From NCBI GenBank assembly GCA_021838445.1, contig JAKCDU010000004.1, positions 48,690-112,689 of the forward strand: 64,000 nucleotides of DNA. The letters run 5' to 3'. The DNA comes from Actinomycetes bacterium. Its GTDB lineage: Bacteria; Actinomycetota; Acidimicrobiia; Acidimicrobiales; Palsa-688. A model generated the notes under the pieces. That model did no database searches and was not told where the DNA came from. It saw only the letters and a program-made list of their open reading frames with translations. This document shows, piece after piece, positions 49,730-58,429 of this stretch; position 1 is the stretch's first letter; each line of letters starts with the position of its first letter. The position numbers and the translations under genes were made by a program.

Positions 49730-50452
49730 ATGGATCTCGGACTGACAGAGCGGGTGGCGCTGGTCACGGCGTCATCGCGGGGACTGGGCCTGGCCTGCGC
49801 CGAAGCGCTAGCCGGGGAAGGCGCCCACGTGGCCGTCACGGGCCGCTCGGCCGACCGGGTCCACATGGTGGCCAACCAGATACGGGAGATTACAGGCGTG
49901 GAGGTGCTGGGCTTGCCCGGCGACATCACTGATCCCGATGAGCCAGCCCGGGTCGTGGAGGCGACGGCGGCCCACTTCGGCCGGCTCGACGTACTCGTCG
50001 CCAACGCCGGTGGTCCACCCGCGGCCCGGGCGTTGGAGGTCACCGATGAGCAGGTCAACGAGGCGGTCAACGCCAACCTGCTGACCACCATCCGATTGAT
50101 CCGGGCGGCCATTCCGCACCTGGCGGCTTCTGACCAGGCCCGCATCTGCGCCATCACCAGCTCGTCGGTACTGCAGCCCATCCCCATGCTGGCCCTGTCC
50201 AACCTGGCCCGCGTCGGCCTGTGGGGCTGGGCCAAGACCGCGGCCCAGGACCTCCTGCCCCAGGGCATCACGCTCAACCTGGCCTGCCCGGGCCTGCATG
50301 CCACCGACCGGGTCAAGAACCTCGGAATGTCCGGGCCGGCCGGGGATCCGGGCGACTTCGGCCGGGCGGTGGCCTTCTTGTGCTCATCGTCGGCCTCGTT
50401 CATCACCGGCACGACGATGCTCATAGACGGAGGCTCGACGCTTGGTCTGTAA
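49730..50452 (+). CDS. SDR-family protein with altered catalytic motif
   Basis: A 240-residue protein close in length to classical SDRs. The nucleotide-binding motif is TASSRGLGLA and the NAG motif is present (VLVANAGG). The catalytic serine is present (ITSSSVLQP), but the usual YxxxK is replaced by a segment LALSNLARVGLWGWAK, so Tyr is Ser and Lys is Arg. A similar replacement is known in a BKR-like SDR subgroup lacking the tetrad (family knowledge). Its activity is therefore uncertain. A second, truncated SDR C-terminus follows directly in 50454-50597. Confidence 0.82.
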   Translation: MDLGLTERVALVTASSRGLGLACAEALAGEGAHVAVTGRSADRVHMVANQIREITGVEVLGLPGDITDPDEPARVVEATAAHFGRLDVLVANAGGPPAARALEVTDEQVNEAVNANLLTTIRLIRAAIPHLAASDQARICAITSSSVLQPIPMLALSNLARVGLWGWAKTAAQDLLPQGITLNLACPGLHATDRVKNLGMSGPAGDPGDFGRAVAFLCSSSASFITGTTMLIDGGSTLGL

Positions 50453-50453
50453 C

Positions 50454-50597
50454 CGCCCGGCGACTTCCGTCCCGACCGCCTTGGACGCGGCGCACCGGGG
50501 TGACCCGGCCCGGGCGGTGGAGCTCCTCCTCTCCGATGCCGCCTCGTACATCACCGGGGTCACGGTTCCGGTGGACGGAGGATGGTTCGCCACCTGA
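50454..50597 (+). pseudogene. C-terminal remnant of an SDR gene
   Basis: In the frame ending at TGA 50595-50597, translation gives RAVELLLSDAASYITG, then VTVPVDGGWFAT, the C-terminal cofactor-loop and tail of an SDR. The remainder of such a gene is missing, and the 5' part (50454-50505) reads as low-similarity sequence. It begins at the stop of the complete SDR in a different frame, so it may be the tail of a duplicated gene. It ends just before the convergent P450 stop. Confidence 0.6.
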
Positions 50598-50603
50598 CGA
50601 CGG

Positions 50604-51818
50604 TCAGCGGGCGAAGACCACCGGGTACCGGGACCAGTAGGGGCGTTTGGTGGAGGCGTCGAGGACCGGGGAATCATCGGGGTCAGGGCCGACACCCCTT
50701 TCGAGCAGGGCCTTGACCGCCATGGTGGCGAGCCCGTAGAGATGCTGTTGGGCGTCGCCGTCGGCGGGGACTCCGGCGGCGAGCTCCTGGCCGATGCAGG
50801 CGTGCATGCCGTGCCCGAAGGACAGGCCGTAGGGGCCGACACCCTCGACGGTGACCAACCGGTACGGGTTGAACTCCTCGGAGTCGGGTCCGAAGATCAG
50901 CGGGTCGCGGTTGACGGTGACCAGGTCGATCACCACCTGCGTGCCGGCCCGTATCGTTCGGCCCGACTTGAGCACCACATCCTCGAGGGCCCACCTGACT
51001 CCGGTGGGGCTCGACGGGTTCAACCGCACTGTCTCGTGGACGCAGCGCTGCACCCAGGCCCGGTCGGAGACCATCACGCGGTCCTGCGGGTGCTGGTCAA
51101 GCCAGCGCAGGATGTTGTGGGTGGACCGGGTGAAGGCGGTGGCGCTCGTGTGGGCCCCGGCCAGCAGGAAGAACCCGATCTCCCGGACGACCACGTCGCG
51201 GGGGAGATTGAGGTGGTCCTCGTTGCGCAGCAGGACGGTCAGCACGTCACGGGGAAGGGCGTCCTCGCCTATCGCCCCTCGGGCCAGGCTCTCCAGGAGG
51301 CGGGTGCGGCGGTTGAGCGAAGGGGTGACGAATTCGGCGTCGAAGGCCTCCAGAGCCGAGCGCACCTCGGCCGACACCACGGCGTGATCGCGCGTCGAGT
51401 GGGTGAGGGTTGCCCCCTCGATGAGCTTCATCATCTGTTGGTACAGCCGGAAGGTCTCCTCGGGTGTGCCGAGGGGGCGGTCCACCCCGGCGTTCAGCGC
51501 GGCGAGGTTCATCATCAGTTGGTGGCCCAGCGCGACCAGTTCGGCCCGGCCGGCGGCGACGTGCGGGGCGAGGGTGTCCTCGATCACCGCAGGGAACAGC
51601 TCGTCCTCGTAGTAGGCGAGGGTCTCCCGGCGGAAGAGGCGGTTCTCCAGCCTCCGGCGCGACCGGTGCTCGTCGCCGTGAAGGTTGACCAGAACCCCGG
51701 ACATCACGACCTCACCGGCGTCGTAGAGGCCTTGACGCATGGACTTCTGGCGGTAGACCTCCTTGGCCTCCTCCAGGTCGGTGATCACGATCGGCGACGG
51801 CTCGGCAATGGCGGACAT
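50604..51818 (-). CDS. Cytochrome P450 (tandem copy 2)
   Basis: A 404-residue P450. The I-helix motif is FFLLAGAHTSATA, ExxR is in VHETVRLNPSSP, and the heme loop is FGHGMHACIG with the proximal cysteine. The N-terminus starts at PIVITDLEEAKEVYRQ and lacks the usual proline-rich entry segment, as does the neighbour. The ATG at 51818 opens the family sequence; upstream residues in frame are shadow. It is paralogous to the P450 at 51970: both share HGEGHR/HGDEHR, RRRLENRLFRRET and GxGMHACIG segments. The 151-base gap between them holds GAGACC repeats. Confidence 0.93.
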   Translation of the reverse strand: MSAIAEPSPIVITDLEEAKEVYRQKSMRQGLYDAGEVVMSGVLVNLHGDEHRSRRRLENRLFRRETLAYYEDELFPAVIEDTLAPHVAAGRAELVALGHQLMMNLAALNAGVDRPLGTPEETFRLYQQMMKLIEGATLTHSTRDHAVVSAEVRSALEAFDAEFVTPSLNRRTRLLESLARGAIGEDALPRDVLTVLLRNEDHLNLPRDVVVREIGFFLLAGAHTSATAFTRSTHNILRWLDQHPQDRVMVSDRAWVQRCVHETVRLNPSSPTGVRWALEDVVLKSGRTIRAGTQVVIDLVTVNRDPLIFGPDSEEFNPYRLVTVEGVGPYGLSFGHGMHACIGQELAAGVPADGDAQQHLYGLATMAVKALLERGVGPDPDDSPVLDASTKRPYWSRYPVVFAR

Positions 51819-51862
51819 GGTTTCTACCCCTTCGGATGAGCCCGTTGAGATCATTCTGTGAC

Positions 51863-51886
51863 GAGACCGGGACCGAGACCGAGACC
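51863..51886. repeat. Hexanucleotide tandem repeat GAGACC x4
   Basis: GAGACC, GGGACC, GAGACC, GAGACC in tandem, in the gap between the two P450 genes. Only this short run is seen. Confidence 0.6.
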
Positions 51887-51969
51887 AAGGCCGCCGGCCG
51901 CACCGGTGACGACGGCCGAGCCTGAGCCGGTGGCTGGGCCGGAGCTGATGGGCGCGCCCGCGACCGCCG

Positions 51970-53208
51970 TCACCGGGTCGACCCCGCCCCGGCGAACACC
52001 ACCGGGTAGGACGAGAAGTGGGGGCGGGCGCTGTCCCGGGACCCGACCGGTGGGCGGTCGGGATCGGGGCCGGCCCCGTGGGCCAAGAAGGCGCAGGCCA
52101 GCAGCGTGACCGTACCGAGGAGCCGGTCCGCGGCGCCGGGGCTGCCGGGGCTGCCGGGCGGGTTGCCCCCGTCGAGCTCCATGCCGATGCAGGCGTGCAT
52201 GCCCGCCCCGAAGCTGTGACCCCAGGGCGCAACGCCCTCGGGGACCCGCCGGAGCGGGTCGTAAGCAGCGGCGTCTGGCCCGAATACCTGCGGGTCCCGG
52301 TTGGCGGCCATCAGGTCCATGACGACGAGGTCGCCCTCCTCGGCGGTGACCCCGTCGGACAGCTCGCAGGTGGCTAGAGCCCGGCGGCGGGCCTCGGGAC
52401 TGGCCGGGTGGAGGCGGAGGGTCTCGTGGACGCAGCGCTGCACCAGCGTCGGGTCCGCCGACAGCTGAGCGGCCCGGTCAGGCCGGCCCTCGACCCACGC
52501 GAAGATGTCGTCCATGGCGTGGGTCAGGGCGTTGGCCGTGGAATGGCCGCCGGCCTGGAGGTAGAAGGCCACCTCCCGGCGCATCACCTCCTCGGGCAGA
52601 GCCAGGTGGTCGACGTTCGCCACCAGGGTGGTGAGCACGTCACGCGGCAGGCCGGCCGGGTCGGCCCCGCCCCCCTCCACCTCGGCTACGAGGGCCCGGC
52701 GGCAGGCCAGCGACGGCTGGAAGAAGCGCTGATCGAACGCGGCCATGTCGGAGGCAACCTCGGCCTCGAGCACGGAACGGTCCCGCGTGGAGTGGGCCAT
52801 GGTGGCACCCTCCCCGAATTTGACGGCGAAGGCCAGCAGCGCGTCGGTCTCCTCATCGGTGCCCTCGGTACGGTCTATCCCGGCGATACGGGCCGTCAGG
52901 TTCATGACGGCCCGGTACCCGAGGCTGACGAGATCCCCCCGGCCGCGGCTCACCGCCGGAGCCAGGACCGCCTCGATGGTCGCGGGTAGCACCTCCCGCT
53001 CGAACATCTCGAACGTCTCGCGTCGAAACAGCCGGTTCTCCAGACGCCGCCGGTTTCGGTGCCCCTCGCCGTGCAGATCGAGGAGGCAGTCGGCCATGAC
53101 CAGCGCGCCCTGGTCGTATAGGGCCTGGCGGAGGGCCTTCTGACGAAAGGCGTCCCTTACCCCGGCGAAAGTCGTGAGGGTGATCACCCGGCCGTCGGTC
53201 CCGACCAC
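51970..53208 (-). CDS. Cytochrome P450 (tandem copy 1)
   Basis: A 412-residue P450. I-helix FYLQAGGHSTANA, ExxR in HETLRLHPASP, heme loop FGAGMHACIG. The segment from GVRDAFRQKALRQALYDQGA to RLENRLFRRETFE is close to its downstream paralog, so the two come from a gene duplication. It has a Gly/Pro-rich run (GGNPPGSPGSPG) after the heme loop. GTG at 53208 overlaps the 3' end of the 44-codon amidohydrolase fragment by 25 bases. The ferredoxin at 56934 is the most likely redox partner; the substrate is unknown. Confidence 0.93.
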   Translation of the reverse strand: MVGTDGRVITLTTFAGVRDAFRQKALRQALYDQGALVMADCLLDLHGEGHRNRRRLENRLFRRETFEMFEREVLPATIEAVLAPAVSRGRGDLVSLGYRAVMNLTARIAGIDRTEGTDEETDALLAFAVKFGEGATMAHSTRDRSVLEAEVASDMAAFDQRFFQPSLACRRALVAEVEGGGADPAGLPRDVLTTLVANVDHLALPEEVMRREVAFYLQAGGHSTANALTHAMDDIFAWVEGRPDRAAQLSADPTLVQRCVHETLRLHPASPEARRRALATCELSDGVTAEEGDLVVMDLMAANRDPQVFGPDAAAYDPLRRVPEGVAPWGHSFGAGMHACIGMELDGGNPPGSPGSPGAADRLLGTVTLLACAFLAHGAGPDPDRPPVGSRDSARPHFSSYPVVFAGAGSTR

Positions 53209-53318
53209 GGCGGCCAGGGCTCCGTGATGATCCCGTCGTCGATGACCACGTCAGCCAGTCGCGGCCCCGCCCCGGTGCCGTCAATGAGACGGCCACCCCA
53301 CAAGAGTACTGGTGCCAT
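53184..53318 (-). pseudogene. N-terminal fragment of an amidohydrolase gene
   Basis: From ATG 53318, with GAGGGAG four bases upstream, 44 codons read MAPVLLWGGRLIDGTGAGPRL, then ADVVIDDGII, ending in TGA at 53184. This is the typical N-terminal strand pair of amidohydrolases and N-acyl-amino-acid deacylases, but the HxH motif and the rest are missing. It overlaps the P450 start by 25 bases. It may be a decayed gene start whose ribosome-binding site now feeds the P450. Confidence 0.6.
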
Positions 53319-53393
53319 CGACTCCCTCGAAATTGCTCCGTGATCAGTTTACCTTGGCCCCGCCGGTGGGCCACCCGGCGGGGCCCGGTCCGG

Positions 53394-55703
53394 TCAGCGC
53401 GGCGATCGGAGAACCGACCAGATTTTCTGGGGGGTGACCGGCATGTCCATGTGCTCGACGCCGAGATGGCTGAGAGCGTCGATCACGGCGTTGACCACCG
53501 CCGGGGGCGCGCCGACCGAGCCCGACTCTCCGATGCCCTTGGCACCGAGGCTGTTGTTCGGCGTGGGAGTGTTTATCCGGCTGTCGTGGAAGGCGGGAAG
53601 CCCTGGCGCCGAAGGGACCAGGTAGTCGAGCAGGGTCGTGGTGAGCGGCACCCCGTCGGGGTCGTATTGCACCCCCTCGTAGAGGGCTTGGGCGATTCCC
53701 TGCACCACTCCGCCGTGCACCTGCCCCTCGGCCAGCATGGGGTTGATGACGGTGCCGCAGTCGTCGACGAGCCACATGTCCACAACGCCCACCTGCCCCG
53801 TCTCCCGGTCTATTTCCACTAGGCAGCCGTAGGCTCCCGACGGGAAACTGAAGTTGGGAACCTGCTGGAACACGGTGACGTCGAGGCAGCCGGGATCCAG
53901 GCCGGGAGGCATCTCGAGGGGCCGGAAGCTGCGGAAGGCGACGTCGGACCACGGGACGGTCCGGCTCGGGACCCCTCGCACAGCGAAGCCGTCCCCGGTC
54001 AGCTCGATGTCGGCGGGCTCGGCCTCGAGGACGTGGGCGGCGATCTGCTTGGCCCGCTCGACCACCGCCAGTGATGCCGTCTTGACGCCCTCCCCCCCGA
54101 CGGGGGTGATACGCGATCCCATAGTGCCGATCCCCTGCGGTATCACCGCGGTGTCGCCGTGGCGGACCGATATCCGCTCGAACGGTATCTCGAGGAAGTC
54201 GGCCGCGATCTGCGCGAAGGTGGTCTCGGTGCCCTGACCGTGGGGCGACGCGCCGGTGTAGATGATGGCGCTGCCGTCGGGTTGGACCCGGATCTGGACC
54301 GACTCCCAGGACCCGAGGTGGCCGAAGCCCTCCAGCGATCCCGGAGGTCCGAATCCGGCGATCTCCAGCCAGGTCGAGAACCCGATGCCGAGCAGTGGGG
54401 CCGATGGATCCTGGCGGCGGCGGTCACATTCGGCGCGCAGATTCGCGTAGTCCATGATCCGGACGAGCTCGTCGAGGGCCGCCGGGAAGTTGCCACTGTC
54501 GTAGACGGCGAGGGGCGAGTGGCTGGCGTAGGGGAACTCGTCGGGCTGGATGAAGTTCCGCTTGCGGACCTCGACGGGGTCGAGGCCCAACCGGTCGGCG
54601 ATGAGGTCGATGACCCTTTCGATCATGTACGCCGCCTCGGGGCGCCCGGCGCCCCGGTAGGCGGCGACCGGGGTCGCATTGGTGACCACGTTGCGCCAGG
54701 CGGCGGCCACCTTGGGAATCTTGTAGCAGCCGGCGGCCATCGCCGTGGTCAGGACGGGCAGCCCCATACCGGTACCGTCGGGGTAGGCCCCCTGGTCCTG
54801 GGTGACCCGCACCCGCAGGACCTGGAGGTGGCCGTCATCGTCGAAGCCGACCTCCACGTCGTGCTCCTGCGCCCGACCGTGGTACATGAGGACCAGGCAC
54901 TCGCTGCGGGTCTGGGTGTAGCGCACCGGGCGCTGCAGCGCTCGCGACAGTGCCGGGGCGAGGAACAGCTCGGGCACGAAGTTGATCTTGGCGCCGAAAC
55001 CGCCCCCGACATCGGGAACGATCACCCGGCAGCGGTCCTGTGACAGGCCGAAGAATTCCGACACCCGGTTCCTCAGGTGGTGGGGAGCCTGGAAGGTGGC
55101 CCACAGCGTCAGCCCGGCCGGGCCCCAGTCGGCCAGACAGGCGTTGGGCTCGATGGGTGAGGGGGCGCACCGGTTGATGGCCAGGTGCAGCGACGCCCGG
55201 CGGGGCGCCGACTCGAGCTCGGCCAGACCGTCGTCACCGAAGCCGCTGTCGAAGACGACGTTGCCGCCGAGCACCTCGTGCAGGACCGCCGCACCGGGCT
55301 CCAGGGCGGCGCCGAGACTGGCCACCGCCGGCAGGGGCTCGTACTCGATGTGCACCATTTCGGCGGCGTCAGCGGCGGTGCAGCGGTCGTCGGCCACCAC
55401 CACGGCGACCGGTTCCCCCACGAATCGGACCACCCCCGAGGCGAGAAGGGGCCGCTCGAGACCGGGCAGACCGGGACACGGCGGTAGGTCGGCGACGTCG
55501 GCGGCGGTCCATACGGCGAGGACCCCGGGATGGCCGAGGGCCTGCCGAGTGTCGACCGACACGATCCGAGCGTGGGCCTCGGTGGAGCCGACGAACACCA
55601 TCGTGGCGCACCCGGCCAGGTTGATGTCGTCCACGAACTGGGCGCGGCCCGTCAGGAGGTTCGGGTCCTCCTTGCGCTGGACGCGGGCTCCTACAAGCGA
55701 CAT
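53394..55703 (-). CDS. Molybdenum hydroxylase large subunit, CoxL/aldehyde-oxidase type
   Basis: A 769-residue molybdopterin-binding subunit of the xanthine oxidase superfamily. Visible are RKEDPNLLTGRAQFVDDI (start), PDVGGGFGAKINFVPELF, RGAGRPEAAYMIERVID and the catalytic glutamate in KGIGESGSVGAPP. The active-site loop reads AYRGAGR, not the AYRCSFR of form I CO dehydrogenase, so it is a form-II-like or other hydroxylase acting on aldehydes or N-heterocycles. No FAD (CoxM) or 2Fe-2S (CoxS) subunit is adjacent. ATG at 55703 follows GGGAGGGG; upstream frame is not family-like. Confidence 0.92.
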   Translation of the reverse strand: MSLVGARVQRKEDPNLLTGRAQFVDDINLAGCATMVFVGSTEAHARIVSVDTRQALGHPGVLAVWTAADVADLPPCPGLPGLERPLLASGVVRFVGEPVAVVVADDRCTAADAAEMVHIEYEPLPAVASLGAALEPGAAVLHEVLGGNVVFDSGFGDDGLAELESAPRRASLHLAINRCAPSPIEPNACLADWGPAGLTLWATFQAPHHLRNRVSEFFGLSQDRCRVIVPDVGGGFGAKINFVPELFLAPALSRALQRPVRYTQTRSECLVLMYHGRAQEHDVEVGFDDDGHLQVLRVRVTQDQGAYPDGTGMGLPVLTTAMAAGCYKIPKVAAAWRNVVTNATPVAAYRGAGRPEAAYMIERVIDLIADRLGLDPVEVRKRNFIQPDEFPYASHSPLAVYDSGNFPAALDELVRIMDYANLRAECDRRRQDPSAPLLGIGFSTWLEIAGFGPPGSLEGFGHLGSWESVQIRVQPDGSAIIYTGASPHGQGTETTFAQIAADFLEIPFERISVRHGDTAVIPQGIGTMGSRITPVGGEGVKTASLAVVERAKQIAAHVLEAEPADIELTGDGFAVRGVPSRTVPWSDVAFRSFRPLEMPPGLDPGCLDVTVFQQVPNFSFPSGAYGCLVEIDRETGQVGVVDMWLVDDCGTVINPMLAEGQVHGGVVQGIAQALYEGVQYDPDGVPLTTTLLDYLVPSAPGLPAFHDSRINTPTPNNSLGAKGIGESGSVGAPPAVVNAVIDALSHLGVEHMDMPVTPQKIWSVLRSPR

Positions 55704-55902
55704 CCGACCCCTCCCATGTTCGATCTGATTGCGTGCGCTGAAGCCGGAGACGCGGACGGCTCCGAATCGCCGGGCCCCCATTCTGGCAGGACATGTCACG
55801 GGCGGCACGAAGGCCAGCGAGCGCCCGGAGCGGAACCGGACCGAGCACCGGCGAAGGCTACGGCTACAGTTGGGAGAAGAATCGCGACGCGAGGAGTCGG
55901 AC

Positions 55903-56937
55903 TTGATCGACGTGCACGCTCACGCCGTGCTCGACATGGTGCTGGGGGCGGCGGGCCCCCACGGCCCCGAACTCTGGGAGGAAGACGGAGAGCAGAGGTT
56001 CCGGGTGGGCGGCTACACCCTCTGCGGCGTCCGCTACCGGGGAAGCCTCTACATGGATGTCGACGTCCGGCTGAGAGCCATGGACGCGGCGGGCATCGAC
56101 TTCCAGGTGCTGTCCCCCAACCCGCTGACCTACTTCCACCACATCGGCGCCGACGACGCCGTCGCGTTCTGCCGTCGCCACAACGACGCCATGGCCGAGC
56201 TGGTTGCCCGCCATCCCGACCGACTGGCCGGCCTGGCCTCTCTACCGATGCAGGATCCTGAGGCCGCCGCCACGGAACTGGAGCGCGCGGTCGGCCAGAA
56301 CGGGCTGCTCGGACCCTACGTGGGCACGAGTTTCGGACGTGACCTCGACGATGCGGTCCTCGATGATCTGTACGCACTCTGCTCGCAGCTCGACGCACCG
56401 TGGTTCTACCACCCCGCCCCATCGGGCCTGGACGGTCCCCTCCTCGACACCCGGCTGCGCCGCTTCGACCTGGACCTGATCCTGGAGTTCGCCTACGAGG
56501 AGACCATCGCGGTGGCCACGCTCATCTACGGCGGGGTCCTACGGCGCCACCCCCGGCTCGACATCGTCGTGTCCCACGGGGGAGGGGCGGCGGCGGCGAT
56601 GTACCCCAAGTTGCGCCATGCCGCGTCGCGGCGCCCCTGGTCACCGGGGTGGCTGAGCGAACCCGGCGCCTTCGAGGCGTTCTTCCAGAGACTGTGGTTC
56701 GACGTGCACGTCGGAGACGAGCCCTCGTTGGAGCTGCTCCGCACCCGGGCCGACCCGAACCATCTGGTCTTCGGCACCAATTTCGGCGGTTGGGACTCCG
56801 GTGTGGCTCATCGTCTCGAACCCGACCTGGAGGCCGAGCTCGACCGGAACGCCCGGCGCCTGCTCAGGCTGGAGCGCCGTGGACCCGGTGCCGGCACGGT
56901 CGGGACGTCTTCTGCCGCCGCTTCGGAGGATCAATGA
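55903..56937 (+). CDS. Amidohydrolase_2 (ACMSD-like) family protein
   Basis: A 344-residue TIM-barrel hydrolase/decarboxylase. The N-terminal metal motif is IDVHAHAVLD (HxH), then VLSPNPLTYFHH, LDAPWFYHP, the catalytic VSHGGGAAAAMYPK and FGTNFGGWDSG with the late aspartate. This is the layout of ACMS decarboxylase-type enzymes, which decarboxylate or hydrolyse aromatic or semialdehyde acids. Start is TTG 55903, with GAGGAG six bases upstream; the frame upstream lacks family features. The ferredoxin gene overlaps its stop by four bases. Confidence 0.9.
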   Translation: MIDVHAHAVLDMVLGAAGPHGPELWEEDGEQRFRVGGYTLCGVRYRGSLYMDVDVRLRAMDAAGIDFQVLSPNPLTYFHHIGADDAVAFCRRHNDAMAELVARHPDRLAGLASLPMQDPEAAATELERAVGQNGLLGPYVGTSFGRDLDDAVLDDLYALCSQLDAPWFYHPAPSGLDGPLLDTRLRRFDLDLILEFAYEETIAVATLIYGGVLRRHPRLDIVVSHGGGAAAAMYPKLRHAASRRPWSPGWLSEPGAFEAFFQRLWFDVHVGDEPSLELLRTRADPNHLVFGTNFGGWDSGVAHRLEPDLEAELDRNARRLLRLERRGPGAGTVGTSSAAASEDQ

Positions 56938-57155
56938 CCCTGCGGGTGCGAATAGACCAGGAGCTCTGCATCAGCTCCGGCAAGTGCGTCGCCGACGAGC
57001 CGGAGGCGTTCGCGTTCGACGACGAGGAGCTGTCTGTGGTCCAACCCGGCGCCGCCCGTTTGAGTGATGACCGCCTGAGACGAGCGGCGCGCCTGTGCCC
57101 CGGGCAGGCCATCATCCTCTTCGATGAGGCGGGTCAGCCGGTAGACGTGCAATAG
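56934..57155 (+). CDS. 3Fe-4S ferredoxin of P450-partner type
   Basis: A 73-residue ferredoxin: RIDQELCISSGKCVADEPEAF, then LCPGQAIILFD. Three cysteines in a CX5C...CP arrangement match single-cluster [3Fe-4S] ferredoxins that pass electrons to actinobacterial P450s. Typical length is 60-75 residues, so it is complete. The ATG overlaps the amidohydrolase_2 stop (ATGA). It is the only small electron carrier in the window and could serve the P450s at 8398, 50604 or 51970, or the Rieske enzymes (less likely). Confidence 0.9.
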   Translation: MTLRVRIDQELCISSGKCVADEPEAFAFDDEELSVVQPGAARLSDDRLRRAARLCPGQAIILFDEAGQPVDVQ

Positions 57156-57189
57156 CTCTCGCGCTACCACGGACACGGCCCGAGCTTCT

Positions 57190-57210
57190 CCGGCTGTGCA
57201 AGGCAGCCGG
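57190..57210. terminator. Hairpin between convergent genes
   Basis: CCGGCTG (57190-57196) and CAGCCGG (57204-57210) form a perfect 7-bp stem with a 7-base loop, between the ferredoxin stop and the acyl-CoA dehydrogenase stop. Confidence 0.55.
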
Positions 57211-57217
57211 TCGGGTG

Positions 57218-58429
57218 TCAGGTCCGAGCGGGCAGCCCGAGGTCGCGTGCGATGAGCATCCGCTGGACCTCGCTGGTGCCCTCGCCGATCTCGAGGATCT
57301 TGGCGTCGCGGTAGAACCGGCCGACCGCGGTGTCGTTCATGAACCCGTAGCCGCCGAAGATCTGGGTGGCCTCCCGGGCGTTGACCATGGCCACGTCGGA
57401 GGCAACCAGCTTGGCGATGGCGGCCTGCCTCTTGAACGGCGCGCCGGCCAGCAGGCGCTCAGCGGCGTCACGGTAGGCCAGCCGGGCCGTGTGGGTGCGG
57501 GCCTCCATGTCGGCGATCTTGAACTGCAGGACCTGGTACTCGCTGATCTTGTGGCCGAACGCCTCCCGCTGGCCCACGTAGCGCAAGCTCTCGTCGATGC
57601 AGCCCTGGGCCAGCCCGACCGACATGGCCGCAATGGCGATGCGTCCCTCGTCGAGGGTCCGCAGGAACTGCGCGTAGCCGCGTCCCTCTTGGCCGAGCAG
57701 GTTGGCGGCCGGCACCCGGCAGTCGTCGAAGGAGAGCTCCCGGGTGTCCGAGGAGGACCACCCCACCTTCGAGTACTTCTTCGACACCGTCATCCCGGGC
57801 GTGCCGGTCGGCACGATGATGGCCGATATGTCGGGCCGTCCACCGCTTCCCCGTCCGGTGACGGCGGTGACGGTGACCAGCCCGGTGATGTCGGTACCGG
57901 AGTTGGTGATGAACGACTTGGTGCCGTTGATAACCCATTCGCCGCCTTCCAGGCGGGCCGTAGTCCGGGTCGCACCCGCATCGGAGCCGCCCCCCGGTTC
58001 GGTGAGCCCGAACGCCCCGAGCAGCTCGCCGCGACACAGCCGGGGCAGCCACTCCTGGCGCTGATCCTCGGTCCCGAAACGGAAGATGGGCATGGCCCCC
58101 AACCCGACCGATGCCTCCAGGGTGATGGCCACTGAGGAATCGACGCGGGCAAGCTCCTCGAGGACCAAGCAGAAGGCCAGGTAATCACCGCCCATGCCGC
58201 CGTAGGCCTCGGGGAACGGCAGGCCGAACAGCCCCATCCGCCCCATCTGGGCCACGATCTCGTAGGGGAACTCCCCCGCCTCGTAGAGCTCTCCGATGAC
58301 CGGGGCCACCTCGTTGCGGGCGAAGCGCTCCACCACCGAGCGCAACTCGGCGTGCTCGGCCGACAGACCGAACGACTCGTGTGCCGCCTCGACCCCGGCC
58401 CGAATGGCGGGGTCATCCTTGATCGTCAC
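57218..58429 (-). CDS. Acyl-CoA dehydrogenase (isovaleryl/short-branched type by context)
   Basis: A 403-residue FAD-dependent acyl-CoA dehydrogenase. The sequence has FGLTEPGGGSDAGATRTTA and GTKSFITNSGTDI (FAD/substrate-binding loops), SSDTRELSFDDCRVPAANLLG and the C-terminal IFGGYGFMNDTAVGRFYRDAKILEIGEGTSE, with the family-typical residues that position the catalytic base. It oxidises acyl-CoA to enoyl-CoA. The ATG at 58429 overlaps the carboxylase stop (ATGA), and gene order with biotin carboxylase and carboxyltransferase suits leucine/isovalerate degradation (isovaleryl-CoA to 3-methylcrotonyl-CoA). The chain specificity is inferred from context. Confidence 0.9.
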   Translation of the reverse strand: MTIKDDPAIRAGVEAAHESFGLSAEHAELRSVVERFARNEVAPVIGELYEAGEFPYEIVAQMGRMGLFGLPFPEAYGGMGGDYLAFCLVLEELARVDSSVAITLEASVGLGAMPIFRFGTEDQRQEWLPRLCRGELLGAFGLTEPGGGSDAGATRTTARLEGGEWVINGTKSFITNSGTDITGLVTVTAVTGRGSGGRPDISAIIVPTGTPGMTVSKKYSKVGWSSSDTRELSFDDCRVPAANLLGQEGRGYAQFLRTLDEGRIAIAAMSVGLAQGCIDESLRYVGQREAFGHKISEYQVLQFKIADMEARTHTARLAYRDAAERLLAGAPFKRQAAIAKLVASDVAMVNAREATQIFGGYGFMNDTAVGRFYRDAKILEIGEGTSEVQRMLIARDLGLPART

